The notes under the pieces: model-generated
Told to the model about the DNA's origin: nothing
Seen by the model: only the letters and a program-made list of their open reading frames with translations
The model's database searches: none
Translations under genes and position numbers: made by a program
DNA from: Aurelia coerulea
Taxonomy: Eukaryota; Cnidaria; Scyphozoa; Semaeostomeae; Ulmaridae
Direction of reading: 5' to 3'
DNA: 64,000 nt
Assembly (NCBI GenBank): GCA_039566865.1
Contig: CM076962.1
Coordinates: forward strand, 7,434,743-7,498,742
Part shown: positions 20,130 through 31,745 of the stretch, one piece after another
Position numbering within the stretch: the stretch's first letter is position 1
Layout: every line of letters begins with the position of its first letter

Positions 20130-21050
20130 AATCTGTAAAAGATCTAATTTTTTCGATGATATTTAAAGCTAATCTTCTATTTCCATTACGATTCAAATGA
20201 AGACCCTTGCATACCTAGGTGTTCGTTGATAATGTTCTGTTGTCGTAGTATATCCACATTCATGGTCTTCAAGCTTTGGTTGAATTCATTAATCTAAGGG
20301 GTTTGATGTAATCTTGAAGATCTTCAGTGGTAGAACCTGGGAAACTGCGTACTTTCGTGCGATATTTGCTGCTAAGGGTCCTCTCATTGATTTTTGAGAT
20401 CATGCTGTCTCCTACGATCAGAACAGTGTTCGTTTTCCATGATCCAGGTTCTTGACTTTGATTGATCATAATTCCAATGCTCGATGCAGATTCAGTTGCT
20501 TTGCTTGCAGTTGAGTTTTCTCTCGAATTTTCCCTCGTATTTTAAGTTTTCTTTTTGGGATGTTGAACCGTTTGTGTTTTGTTATCACTGACATTTTGGC
20601 ATTTGCCTTTCTTCCCCCATTTTCATTTGGTCCTTGCTTGGGTGCATCTTTGTTTACGCCAGGACTGCGGTTCTTTCTCTTTTTGCTTTTCCTTTTCTTA
20701 CTGATTGTTTCAAAGCCATTCTTTTCACCCACTGGCATTGTGCTTGTTTCAATAGTATCTGAACTCTTTTCGTTTAAAGGGGGTCTCGAGGGACGTGCTT
20801 GTTTCTGAGCATGGAGGGCTGCCTTGTTTTCTGGTATCGGAGATTCCAAAAGCTTCTTGATAATATTTTGTTTAGAGGCAAGTTGTCTTTCCAATGATTT
20901 TATCATATCCTTATGATATCTAATTAGGAGCCTATCATAGTCCAGAGATTTTACAGGCGGCGACCTTTTGGACTCCGATATCGACCAATTTAATGCGAGG
21001 GCTTTAAATTCAAGGAGCTCGCCGTGCTCGTATTTCTTGAAGTCAAGCAA
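20130..21050 (-). pseudogene. ORF1 protein with SGNH-hydrolase (esterase) signature
   Basis: The N-terminal half (20466-21050, 194 codons) is charged, with a likely coiled-coil stretch (RYHKDMIKSLERQLASKQNI) and a strongly basic tract (SKKRKSKKRKNR) that could bind nucleic acid. The next frame (20269-20469) has VLIVGDSMISKI, the GDS block of SGNH/GDSL hydrolases. After a frameshift come KGLHLNRNGNRRLALNI residues, where the catalytic-His block is expected. CR1-group elements are known to carry such an esterase in ORF1. The start is the ATG at 21050. The downstream ORF2 begins within about 60 bases. Confidence 0.7.
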
Positions 21051-21194
21051 ATTCTTTTAAAAATGGTCTTGTGGTCGAGGGGCATCATCTACAGGTGGAC
21101 TCGAATCTGAGAGATCAGTCTGTGAAACGTAGTATAGTACAGAAATTTTCCTAGAGTATTGCCATCTGACTTGAAATGCGTAAACAAACCTTGG

Positions 21195-21775
21195 TATATA
21201 TGTATGTATGTATGTATCATTTGCCACAATTACAAGTATTTACAAGTTGTATAATATAAAAATAGATACAATACAATATATAATGTTAAAAACGTACAGG
21301 AAAAACACCCCTAATTACAGTGGCAGGGATAGCATTAAAAGGTCAAGATGACCTTAATTCCATAATGGTCCCCTTAGAGGTGCTGGTACAACGAAAACGT
21401 AAGAAACAAAATATACAAAACTGTAGTTTTTTTTCGGTATAAAACATGGTTTATAAGACCATACCATGATCGGGAGAGATGATGACAAATCTTAATAGAA
21501 GACATATTTGTCATCTTCCTCTTTTGGTATGTTTTTGGAAAAAGTTCTCTTTGATCTTATGTTTGAATGTGTTGATATTGTTGTTGATTTAATCTCTGAT
21601 GAAAGACTATTCCATGTTTTGGGCCCTAGATAAGATAGACATTTTGGTCCAGCAGTAGTTTTGCGAAATGGAATATCCAATTTGAACTTGGACCTTCGTG
21701 TTGTTCGGCCCTGCTGGACTGGACGGAATATCTCAGCACATTTTTGAATTCACATAGAAACCGCAGAGTCATTGA
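21195..21775 (-). pseudogene. 3' end of another non-LTR retrotransposon
   Basis: The minus-strand frame 21492-21680 reads LDIPFRKTTAGPKCLSYLGP and WNSLSSEIKST, the last conserved block of a non-LTR RT. An upstream piece is in shifted frames. The 3' UTR ends in a (TGTA)n-type tail at about 21196-21217, next to the 5' end of element 1. Confidence 0.65.
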
Positions 21776-22050
21776 ATCTTGACAAAAGAAACTGCGATGG
21801 AAGGACAATAGCAAGAGAAACTGAAAACGCAGATTTTTTGTGTTTTTGGGTCGTTCTTACAACAATCACCATTGTCATTATTGTCTTTCGGTCAGAATGT
21901 CTATTGTTAATGGTTCAGTGCCTCGTCGGGTTGTGTGTGAATTGGAGAGGCCATAACTTCTCGAAACCTGGAGATATTTTAACCGGCATCCAAACTTGCA
22001 CACCCAAACATCTGAACAGTAGATTTCTTCAAAAAATTCGGGAATCATAG

Positions 22051-23235
22051 CAAAATTACATGCATACGGTTTTGATGAAAATGCGTTAGTTCTTATCTAT
22101 TCCTATTTAAAACGTCGAAAACAGTGTGTCCGGATAAATAATTCAAATAGTTCCTTAAAAAATGTTGTATCAGGATTTCCACAGGGTTCTGTGCTTGGTC
22201 CAATTTTATCTAATTTCTTTATAAATGATCTCTTTCTCTGTATAAAGCAGGCAACCCTTCATAATTATGCTGATGATAATACACTTTCATATTTTTCCAA
22301 AACCATGTCCGAGCTCGTCAGAGTTTTGGAGAACGAAAGCAATGTTGCTTTAACTTGGCTAGAACAGAATGAAATGATTGCTAACGCTGAGAAATCTCAT
22401 GCTTTGTTAGTAAGAAAGGATCGGAAAGATACCAGTGGACAAAATATAGGCTTTCAAGGTCATGAAATCAAATCAGAAGAAACTGTCAAACTTTTAGGAG
22501 TAACTCTGGATAAAAATTTGAGCTTTGATAAACACATATCAAATCTTTATAAAAAAGCTGCGACACAACTAATCGTTTTGAAAACACTGAGATCATTTAT
22601 TGGCTTTGAGCAGAAAAAGGTACTAGTGCACAGCTTTGTTTGCTCTAACTTCAATTAATGTCCGTTAGTTTGGTATTTTTCTTCTATGAAGTCGCTTTAT
22701 ATAATTGAAAAGTTACAAGAGCTTGCACTAAGATTTCTTTACAATGATCGTAAGAGCTCATATAATGATTTAGTCCAGAAGTCAGGAAGATGTCATATGC
22801 AAGTCTTGCATTAAAGAACTCTTTGCATTGAAATTTACAAAGCATTGAATAATCTAAATCCACCATTCATGAAAAATTCTTCAAATTCAAATCTTCGCAC
22901 TATTCTACCAGAAATCCTTATGACTTGAAACATATAAGACCAAACCAAGTAGCTTTTGGTTCAAACAGTCTTGTGTCCCTTGGCCCTCAATATGGAATGA
23001 CCTACCAATCAAAATGAAATCCGCAGAAAACTTGAAAAGCTTTAAACTTTTGATAAAGCAATGGAATGGCCCAGAATGTAAATATAGTGCCTGCAGTAGT
23101 TTTAATTTTATTCGACATTAAGTTTCATATACCTTTTAATTTCATTCGATTTAGATTAGTTAACTTTGTAGATATTATATATATTGTTTAGCTATGTAAA
23201 ATATCGAATTAAAATAAATGATCAACAACAACCTG
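22051..23235 (+). pseudogene. 5'-truncated non-LTR reverse transcriptase
   Basis: Open from AKLHAYGFDENALVLIYSYL through FPQGSVLGPILSNFF (about 22176; the usual Val is Phe) and the YADD box (about 22267) to a stop at 22656 in place of the Tyr codon of the usual FNYCPLVW. Conserved sequence continues beyond the stop (WYFSSMKSLYIIEKLQELAL, LNNLNPPFMK) with more stops and shifts to about 23100. The 3' end is near 23230 with a short ACAACAACC run. Closest relative in this window is the RT at 39267-40829. Confidence 0.8.
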
Positions 23236-23424
23236 GTTGCATTTTACGCATGTTGGTAAAATCTAGCAGATTCTTCAAGGGTTTCATTTGTCTCCTTTGC
23301 TTATTCGCTGTCTGATTGGTCCGTGAAAATGTGGCTTTTTTTGGAGGTTTTCAGCCATGGGCCATGAGCAAAAATCGGCCAACAAATTTGATTCCTATGC
23401 TGATACAAAGGGCATAATTTCCAG

Positions 23425-23522
23425 ACTTCTGACTTTTCGTCCCTCGTTTCCCTGCGTTCTTTGATTTGCTGATATCACTTGCTCAGTAGGGACTCATACC
23501 GATACTCTTATAAAGTGGGTCC
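23425..23522 (-). repeat. dispersed repeat, inverse copy of 33228-33325
   Basis: About 98 bp. The shared core includes TGATATCAGCAAATCAAAGA (read on the minus strand here) and the GGGACCCACTTTATA-like end. No coding signal. Confidence 0.7.
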
Positions 23523-23544
23523 TGTAATGGAGTAGTTCCCAGCA

Positions 23545-23790
23545 CGGAGGGGGGGGGGGTTCTTCCATAGTAAAGGTACCTGAGGATGTGCCGCGAGGAA
23601 GGGTATACTTTTTCGGACTTCTAGTCTAGCCAAGGGTATACTTTTTTGCAATTTTGACCTACAGCGGTCTAGCCAAGGGTATCATTTTAGACAATATTGG
23701 TCTAGTGAACGGTCATGATATCATATTTGGTACAAATTTGACAATATTCGTCCAGGAAATCGTCAAAATTGGTCTAGCCAAGGCACAGTG
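23545..23790. mobile_element. possible G-run MITE relative
   Basis: Starts CAGCACGGAGGGGGGG, then repeated phrases with TCTAGCCAAGGGTAT (three copies at about 20-70 base spacing). The style matches the G-run MITE at 12655-12986, but I found no clear inverted partner end. Confidence 0.35.
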
Positions 23791-24535
23791 CCTGAAAACA
23801 AAAGAAAGTTTGGAATAAATACCAAAATATGAAGTTTCATAATCTGAATTTATTTCATGCCCATACCATCAAGTACACTCTGAATGTTTATGAAACGCAA
23901 AAATCTTAAAAATTGGACAACAGATAGTCAAGAAAACGATTTTTTGAAGTTGTGCCTAATTGTTTGATTTGTTTACATAAGCACTTCCGGAATAACGCTG
24001 CCTGGACTGAATTTTCAAAGCAATATTTCTCTGCTCAGAAAGGTCTGACAATTTTCGTTTTGATCTTATTTCAATCCTCTAGTCATGTACTTTCAAGTAA
24101 TTGAAACAATGATTGGAAAATTTTATATTTTGGTTCATTTTTATGTGGTTCATAATGGCGGAAATTTGCAAAGTCCATATTTGTAAAAATCATCTTAAAA
24201 ATTCAACAGTTGAAATGTAAAAATTAGGGCAAAATTTATTTACCAAAAAAATTACAAAATTAAAGCAACTATATGCGCAAGTTTCTACCAAAGGGTTTGT
24301 TCTAAATCGTACCCAAATAAGAATTATGGTAATTTTTATTTTTGTGGTACAACGGAGATATTCCAGATTTTTTCGATGTTTTCTGCAATAAAAATGAATA
24401 AAGTCCTGCCAAAGCCTTCAAAACGGACTTAACTCCATCTCTTTGACATAGTGTCATGAAATTTAACCCTCAGAAATCTTTGTGTTTCATTGATCTACAT
24501 GAAATCACTGTTTTCAAAAATTTTTATTTTGTCAC
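23791..24535. other. no recognisable gene
   Basis: AT-rich sequence without long frames or clear repeats. Confidence 0.4.
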
Positions 24536-25432
24536 ATAAAATTGTAACGCGGCTGGCTCCCGAGTTAGAGAAATTTTTCGGACAACTCGAAGACTCAGGA
24601 GCAGCAGATGCTTGTGATACAGCCACGACAAAACTCACTGCGTATTTTGAACCTCAGAAGAATCGCAGATATGATATGATTTACTGTTTTCGACAGGCCC
24701 ACCAAGAGCCTTTTCATTGATTGAGAAACATTGGATCAGTACCATAATCGATTGCGAACACTGGCTGTACCATGTGAATTTGGAGATAATCTTACGTTTG
24801 AGCCAGAAGAGCAAGTCATCATTGGGGGAACTTCCTCTCGCATACGGAAGCAAGCACTTTGCGACCCCAAATACGACCTGAAAACCATGCTTTTAGATGG
24901 CAGAAGGGATGAAATTAGCCAATTATTTCAATCCAAGGAAATTGAATCACAGAAAACCGAGCGACGTGCCGAGGAAACAAATCAAATTGTTGAAACAAAA
25001 TCCACACAAAAATGCAGAAACTGCGGAAGGGCATCTCACCAAGACACTGTTTGTCCAGCGAAAGGGAAGGAATGCAGAGAATGTGGGAAGCTCAACCATT
25101 TTGCTCGATTCTGCCTTTCCAAAGCAAACAAAACAGAGGAAAATCCCAGGAAAAGGTCAAACAAGCACAAGGGAAACAAAAGTATTCGCCCACTTGCCCA
25201 TTCCGATTCTGAGTCAGAAGGAGAATATTTATATCCAGTCAAAACAACAGCAAAGCATAGGCCCTACACAAGAGCCAAAGTTCTGGGTCATTCTTTTAAT
25301 GCCATAGTTGATACTGGAGCCTCCATAAATGTTATTGATAAAGAAACATTTGCAAAATTGCCTGAAATTGAGCTGGAAAAGACGAAAACTCGTGCCTTTG
25401 CCTATGGCACTGACAAACCAGTTAAATTGAAT
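24536..25432 (+). pseudogene. gag C-terminus with zinc knuckles, and aspartic protease
   Basis: Gag capsid-like residues (REIF/FGQLEDSG, KLTAYFEPQKN, then HNRLRTLAVPCEFGDNL) precede two CCHC zinc knuckles, CRNCGRASHQDTVC and CRECGKLNHFARFC, which bind packaged RNA. A short acidic linker leads to a pepsin-type protease start with the active-site motif VDTGASINVID. The DNA element at 25433 cuts the protease. A stop at about 24720 separates two gag pieces. Confidence 0.9.
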
Positions 25433-27008
25433 ATGACGCGAAAATTTTTATTGTCGTATATTATGCAGTAAACATCGCTGATCATTATGGTGTATTTCAT
25501 TTTTGAATTTAGATTTCCATTTCTTCAGAAAATGGGGTTAAACAGCCCTCACTTTGCATCGAAAAGTGGCGGCAATTTTGTGTGGTCAGACTGTTTAGTA
25601 CCAGGCCGCTGAGACGTAAAGTGTTTGGGTAAAGACAATACCATGCAATGTTTTACACATGAAACGACAAGGGAACCCTGGATAACGTTCAAGTTAGGCT
25701 TGTTTATTCGCCTTTTTCATCGAATAAGACCAAGGAATTTACTCCTGGTTTCTTGAATACTTCAAGAACTAAATTTACAGTATTGTTAAACATTTCTTTC
25801 TCTCGTCAATGTGATAAAAGGCCATTTGCAAAGTTGTAACGACGGCACAAAAGCATGTCTCGCAGCAACGTTATATATAACTTTCCCACACACAGCCAGC
25901 CCAAGGTTTGGAATAACAGTTAATGGTCTATGCTGCAAAAATTTTCTAAAATTTACGACATTTGTTGCTTTATAAAGGGATCCATTTTAGTATTTCATGG
26001 CCATGGGACGAAGACCTTCACTGGTGAACAAAGATTGGCTAGGGTTGTGATATTGATAATTTTATAGGCGGTTCAAACTTCTAATACCTAGCCTAGCAAA
26101 AGAATCATCAAACGGATCCTATCTGCTCACAGACTTGCCTTTGATATATAGGCTGATAGCATCAGTAACAAAATTTAACTTCCCAAAAGAAGGCGTTGCT
26201 CTCCATGTTATCTTTGTTCCTCATAAAACTTGAAAAATACAAAATAACTGTATTGCTGTAACAAGCAGAATATGCATGCCCTAAACCTGGCCTGTAATCG
26301 CATCGTTGAAAAACTAACGCCGTAGGTTACTTGGAATGCACTCTCCAAATTTTGGCACGCAACATCATGCTGAATTCTTTCCCTACCTTCCTGCAACCAA
26401 GATCCTTATTTTATCTTGCTATAAATCTGTGAATTTGAGCGCAATCTCTAAACGAATTGACTGTCTGTTTCGGATCTCATCACTGAATTAAATCATGTCA
26501 TGAGGAACGGCAAGCAATGATTTGTGATGAAAGGATTAAATTTGCTTATTGTATTCGGTTGTTTTTAAACTGCTTTGTCATCATCCTGATATCAAGATCC
26601 AATATACCTGTGTTTGAATATGAAACCCTGTTGGTTTTATCAAAGAAATTTAATTGAGTGCTAATCTGTCATTACAACAGTCCCTAATTGATTGCCAAAA
26701 TATATTGTGACACTGTAAATGCCGAAGTATTCGAAAAAGAATATGGGTATGAATATTTTATATGGGGCTTCTTTGAAACCCTAACACCCCTTTGACGACC
26801 ATACTGTTACTTGATCTTTTACTATCCACCCAAACATTTTTCGTCACAAGTCAAAACTCGACCCAGATCTCCCGGAGACTTTTTGAGCAGAAAGTTGATT
26901 TTCAAATGGCTACATCTAAAAACGGTTTAGTTTAGGAAAGTTTAATGTTGACCTTCGAAATCAGCACATTTGATCGACGTTTGTCATCAATAAAAAGTTT
27001 CGTGTCAT
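25433..27008. mobile_element. TIR-bounded DNA element inside the gypsy element
   Basis: The ends are inverted: ATGACGCGAAAATTTTTATTG-like on the left (21 bases) and its inverse on the right, with two mismatches. AT is present on both flanks (25431-25432, 27009-27010). Gypsy protease coding stops at the left edge and resumes right after the right edge, which independently marks the ends. The 1,576 bases contain no recognisable transposase; the only notable frame, 26208-26396 minus, has no domain I know. Confidence 0.65.
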
Positions 27009-28600
27009 ATTCACTTTAACTTCATTGGCAAGTTTGATGCAGTGATTAAAACGAGAAAAGGTATGCAGTTGCGACATTCTACGTTGTCAATAACAATACG
27101 TGTGGAAATTTGATTAGTGCAGACACAGCGCAAGAATTAGGGCTCATGACATTGCATTTGAACAAGATTTCATCACATAATAAGCCTTCAACACCCGTGA
27201 CAAATGATGGAAAACTGAATAAAATTCTTGAAATGCACTGTTCTGTGTTCAAAGGGTTTGGAAAACTGAAAGATAACACTGTGAAACTGAAAATCGATGA
27301 GAGTGTTATTCCAGTTGCGGAGCCGCAGAGGCGCATGCCACTCCACATTCATGAAAAAGTAAAGCGTGTCATTGAAAACCTGGAGAAATAACATAATTGA
27401 AAAAGTGACCGGTACACAAGCTACAACGTGGATCAGCCCAATTGTTGCAGTGCCTAAGAAAGATGATGACGTGCGCATTTGTGTAGACATGAGGAAACCA
27501 AACCAGTCAATTCAGAGAATCAGGCATCTCATTCCTACGGTAGATGATGTAAATCTAAAGTTAACTGGAGCCCAAGTATTCTCGAAACTTGATATGTCTC
27601 AAGCATATCATTAGCTGGAGTTACACGAGGACAGTCGATACATTACAACCTTCAGTACTTATGTAGGACTGTTTCGCTATAAAAGATTGAATTGTGGTAC
27701 TAACGCTGCCGCTGAAATCTTCCAAAATGCCCTGCAAACTGCTCTTGAAGGAACATCAGCTGTTTGCAATATAGCCGATCGATGTGTTTGGTGTAAATCG
27801 TCAAGAGCATGATAAGGCACTCAATGACTGTCTTCAAATGCTATCAGATAACGGTCTCACCCTTAATGCATCCAAGTGCAAATTTTCATCAACATCATTG
27901 TCCTTCTTGGGGCAGATTGTCTCAGTTTCAGGTACACGCCCTGATCCTAAGAATATTCAAGATCGTCAAGATGCTCAAGTACCCACAAATGTGCATGAAG
28001 TACGAAGCTTTCTGGGAATGGCTAATTACAGCTGTAAATACATTCCAGATTATGCTACTATCACCGCTCCATTGAGAGAACTGACCAAGAAAAATGCTCA
28101 TTTTCAATGGAAAGCTGAACACCAACAAGCGTTTGAAAAGCTGAAGAATGTCCTTACGTCTGTACCAGTGATGGCCTGTTTTGACACGACAAAGGACACT
28201 GTTATCACCGTGGATGCTAGTCCGGTTGGTATATCAGCGATCCTTGCCCAGAAAAAGCATACCAGTGATGACTGCCGCATCGTTGCTTATTCCAGTTGAG
28301 CGTTGTCTCCGGTTGAAAAACGTTATTTGCAGACAGAAAGGAAGCATTGAGGATAGTCTGGGCAGTTGAACATTTTCACTTGTTTATTTATGGAAAGCTG
28401 TTTCAATTAGTAACCGACCATAAGCCATTAGAAGTTATATACGGCAACCCCAAGTCGAAGCCGTCCGCTCGCATCGAAAGATGGGTATTACGCTTACAGC
28501 CTTACCGGTTCACTATACTGTATAAGCCCGGTGTGGATAACCCTGCCGACTATCTTCACGTCATCCAACGAAGGAAAGTACTTCCAGACAAGAAAAGGTG
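27009..28600 (+). pseudogene. gypsy reverse transcriptase and RNase H
   Basis: The protease tail (VVNNNTCGNLISADTAQELG) and linker lead to RT blocks TWISPIVAVPKKDDDVRICV, VFSKLDMSQAYH, then FLGQIVSVSGTRPD and VRSFLGMANY. RNase H follows: VITVDASPVGISAILAQ and LVTDHKPLEVIY. Stops and shifts occur near 27390, 27613, 27785 and 28300. The region of the catalytic Y-x-D-D is damaged (it reads NIADR before a shift), so the enzyme cannot be functional. Confidence 0.9.
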
Positions 28601-29962
28601 ACTGAGCAATACATCAACTTACTGACCAGATCAGCAGTTCCAAAAACAATGACGATTGCAGAAATAAAGAATGTCACTGACAGTGACAAGACACTGCAAG
28701 GCTTACGAGCCGCTATCAGTCTGAATCGCTGGGACTGTGATGCAGTAAAGCCATTTAAATCAGTACGAGATGAGCTAACAATAGGAGGTCATAACCTAAT
28801 TTACGTGAAAACAGAATTGTGGTACCAAAATCACTTCAAAAGAAAGCATTTGATCTCGCACATGCCACTCATCAAGGCCTAGCCAAGACGAGATCGCTGT
28901 TGAGAGAGAAAGTCTGGTTCCCGGACATAGACAAAGTGGTAAAAGATACCATAGACCATTGATTACCCTGTCAAGCAACTGGGAGACCAACCCCCCCACC
29001 AGAGCCACTGCAGATAACAGACATGCCCGATGGCCCCTGGCAGAAGATTCACGCAGACTTCTACAGACCATTACCATCAGGAGAGTACCTACTCGTGGCG
29101 ATAGACAGATATTCTCGATTTCATGAGGTAGAAATCGTGCGTTCTACTAAAGCATCAAGTGTTATAGCCAAGCTTGATAAAATGTTCGCCACACATGGCA
29201 TCCCAGATACACTGACATCCGATAATGGGCCTCCATTCAACGGTGATGATTATCAACGATATTTAACTGCTTTCGAAATCAACAAGAATCCATCCACTCC
29301 GAAATGGCCTCAAGGGAATGCTGAGGTAGAAAAATTCAATCAGCCACTGGGAAAAGCATTAAAAACTGCAACGGTTGAAGGGAAAATGTGGCAGTAAGAG
29401 ATTAATCGCTTCTTACTGCAGTATTGCACCACTCCTTACAGTACTACGAAAGTATCTCCTGCTGAGCTCTTGTTCAATAGAGTAATCCAAGGGACATTGC
29501 CTTCATTGAACAAAAAACAGCGTTGTTGACAGACACAGGGAAGCAAGAGAAAATGAACTTTCCTGCCAAAGATACAACACAAAGTATGCAGACGGAAAGT
29601 GAAGAGCTAAAGCAAGTGACTTAAAAGTAGGAGACTATGTACTTGTAAAACAAGACCGACAAAACAAACTGACACCGAAATTTAACGAGATACCATACAT
29701 TGTGACTGACAGAACGAAATCACGTGTTACAGCTAAGAACAAGCACGACCATAGAATTACACGTAACATCTCACACTTCAAACGCATATCGATACCAACA
29801 GAAACGGTCAAGGATGATACAAGTTACGAAACAGACTGCACAGTAGTCAACAACAACAACAACTACAATGACAAAGACAACACCGAAGAACGTCAACAGC
29901 CCTTAAGGCGAATGAACTGCCAAACCTTTGTGGTTCCTTTACAGTTCTACGTAGAACTGTAA
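28601..29962 (+). pseudogene. gypsy integrase
   Basis: A degenerate zinc-binding segment (HATHQGLAKTRSLLRE, then LPCQATGRPTPPPE) is followed by the catalytic core. The first Asp is in HADFYRPLPSGEYLLVAID, the second in SDNGPPF, and the Glu in GNAEVEKFNQ. A stop at 29395 precedes the C-terminal part (YVLVKQDRQNKLTPKFN and RITRNISHFKRI). The last frame ends inside the 76 bp palindrome. Confidence 0.9.
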
Positions 29963-29988
29963 AGGAACCACAAAGGTTTGGCAGTTCA
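29913..29988. repeat. perfect 76 bp palindrome without a loop
   Basis: Two 38-base arms meet at 29950/29951 in GTTCTAC/GTAGAAC. Every base from TGAACTGCC on the left has its complement on the right. It lies at the end of the gypsy pol region, about 60 bases before the 3' LTR. Confidence 0.95.
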
Positions 29989-30051
29989 CTACCCTCGAAC
30001 ATTATTAGAAAACTATCTGCTAAATAAAAGACTTTAAAAAAAGGGAAGCGA

Positions 30052-30193
30052 TGTAATAGAGTAGGTCCCAGGCGCCCTAAGGTGTCAACTTCATGTACAC
30101 GTGTTGCTGAATTGGTTACCTTTGATTTGCTGTAGACTACACACGTCTCATTCGTTTAGCCTAGCCTACCACTAATATTAACGGAATATTACA
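30052..30193 (+). repeat. 3' LTR of the gypsy element
   Basis: Preceded by a polypurine tract (AAAAAAAGGGAAGCGA at 30036-30051). It starts TGTAATA and ends TATTACA, a 7-base inverted terminus with the canonical TG...CA. The 142 bp length is short for the group. No 5' partner was found, so the right boundary rests on the inverted terminus only. Confidence 0.6.
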
Positions 30194-30344
30194 GGCTCCC
30201 TGTTTCAAAATGGCATAAACTAGCGGGAGTTCTCGTTCACTCAACAAAATAGCTTCAAAGTCTGGTTTAAAAAGCTTAAACATTGAAAAGCAAACTTTCA
30301 GTACGAAGAAGAATGTTTCCTGACGTACTAATTGCAAAATAAAC

Positions 30345-31504
30345 GACCTTAGATAAACGGGATATAGCAGCAGCACTGCTCATGGACCTCTCAAAGACTT
30401 TTGATTGCTTAAATCACGAGCTCTTGATTGCAAAATTAAGTGCTTATGGTTTCAGTGTGAGTGCATTGCGGTTGATCCATAGCTATCTCAGCGAAAGGAA
30501 GCAGAGGGTGAAGATAAATGGATCTTTCAGTACGTGGAGAGAAGCAGTAATTGGAGTTCCACAAGGTTCGGTATTGGGGCCTCTGCTGTTTAACATATAC
30601 CTAAATGATCTCTTCATGTTTGTAAAAGACACTAAAATCTGCAACTATGCAGATGATACGACAATCTATGCCAGTGCTAACAATATTGAAAGTGTCATCA
30701 AAACAGTAGAGAGTGATGCCCTTAAAATTACAAAATGGTTTCCAAACAACTGCATGAAGCTGAATGTGGACAAATGCCACCTAATGGTATTTGGAGAAAA
30801 GAGTAAAAATTTTTCCATAATATCGGAAGTGTAACGATAAATGAGAGCATAGAAGAAAAGCTGCTGGGTGTGATTTTTGACAAAAAGCTCAGCTTCAAAC
30901 AGCAAGTAAAATCTCTTTGTAAGAAGGCTGGTCAAAAGCTACATGCTCTTTCAAGAATTTTTCATTTCCTTGATACTGAGCAGCTGAAACGATTATTGAA
31001 GGCATTTATCTTGTCACAATTCAACTACTGTCCTCGTGTATGGATGTTCTGTGACAGAACATTCAACAATAAAATTAACCATGTTCACGAACGGGCATTG
31101 CGAATAACTTACAAAGATATGAGATCAGATTTTGATACGATGTTACTGAGAGACAATTCGGTCCCACTCCACATAAGGAATTTACAATTGCTAATATGAC
31201 TGAAGTATTTAAGACAAAATTGAACCTTAATCCCAGCTTGATGAAGGACATTTTTGTTGAAAAACCGGTTTCTTATGGGTTAAGAGGCTGCCATAACCTA
31301 TCCTTGCCACAAGCATGCACTACGTGCTATGGCTTAGAGAAAATATCGTTTCTTGGGTGTAGGTTATGGCAGGCACTTCCCAATGACCTAAAACAATCAG
31401 ATACTCTCTCCAGTTTCAAAAGGAAATTCAAAGCCTGGAGGGGAGAGGAATGTAATTGTAGAATATGCAGACCTTTCGTGGCACAGGTTGGGTTCTTGAG
31501 CTGA
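30345..31504 (+). pseudogene. CR1-type reverse transcriptase, 5'-truncated, two frameshifts
   Basis: Three consecutive frames. 30382-30834 has motif A MDLSKTFDCLNHE, GVPQGSVLGPLLF and YADDTTIYA. 30870-31199 has CKKAGQKLHALSRIFHF, SQFNYCPRVWMFC and LLRDNSVPLHIRNLQLL. 31196-31504 ends with SFLGCRLWQALPNDLKQ and ECNCRICRPFVAQVGFL. It is the closest relative here of element 1 (14530-21190), but on the other strand. Coding begins about 30345, just after the gypsy remnant. Confidence 0.85.
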
Positions 31505-31689
31505 TATTAAATTTTCTGCTCTGTATTTACCGAGAAAAAAGAAAACATTGTAAATATTAAAAGCGTTGTAAAAATCTGTAAATTTATGTATCTGTATTTA
31601 ATCATTCGGAATTTTGTTTATTTTTTAATTTTTTCTTACAAATTTTACTTTTTTTAGATAGTAGGCTTGAATTAGCTCTTAGTTTATAG

Positions 31690-31745
31690 CTATTGTATGT
31701 ATATGTATATATGTCTTGTATATGTATATATGTCTTGTATATGTC
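31690..31745. repeat. TATATGTCTTG short tandem repeat
   Basis: Repeats of TGTATATGTATATATGTCT in the 3' UTR of the RT element. The same phrase, ATATATGTCTTGTATGTATA, returns at 32175-32196 and again at 32971-32985, so later insertions probably split one tail. Confidence 0.7.

Larger units (their letters stand above)
17709..21190 (-). mobile_element. CR1-type retrotransposon (element 1, proximal piece: ORF1, endonuclease, RT)
   Basis: Read from right to left: a coiled-coil/basic ORF1 with an SGNH-like domain (20130-21050), an EEP endonuclease (18875-20085), then RT to the insertion point at 17709. The layout of ORF1 with an esterase-like domain followed by EEP-RT is that of the CR1/L2 group. 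The frames are broken in several places. Its 5' edge abuts the tail of another minus-strand element near 21195. Confidence 0.75.
24536..30193 (+). mobile_element. decayed Ty3/gypsy LTR retrotransposon
   Basis: Gag, protease, RT, RNase H and integrase occur in Ty3/gypsy order (integrase after RNase H), with a 3' LTR at 30052-30193. The 5' LTR and the start of gag are missing; the element begins abruptly in gag near 24536. A 1,576 bp DNA element interrupts it at 25433-27008. Many stops and frameshifts show it is inactive. Confidence 0.85.

Noticed and set aside
17284..20808. Plus-strand frames over 15.7-21 kb
   Set aside because: They are antisense to the well-supported minus-strand retrotransposon proteins.
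23523..23542. TGTAATGGAGTAGTTCCCAG resembles the start of the 3' LTR at 30052, suggesting a 5' LTR
   Set aside because: The likeness covers only about 20 bases, and what follows is a G-run repeat rather than LTR sequence. It is also 1 kb before the first gag residues. Too weak to call a 5' LTR.
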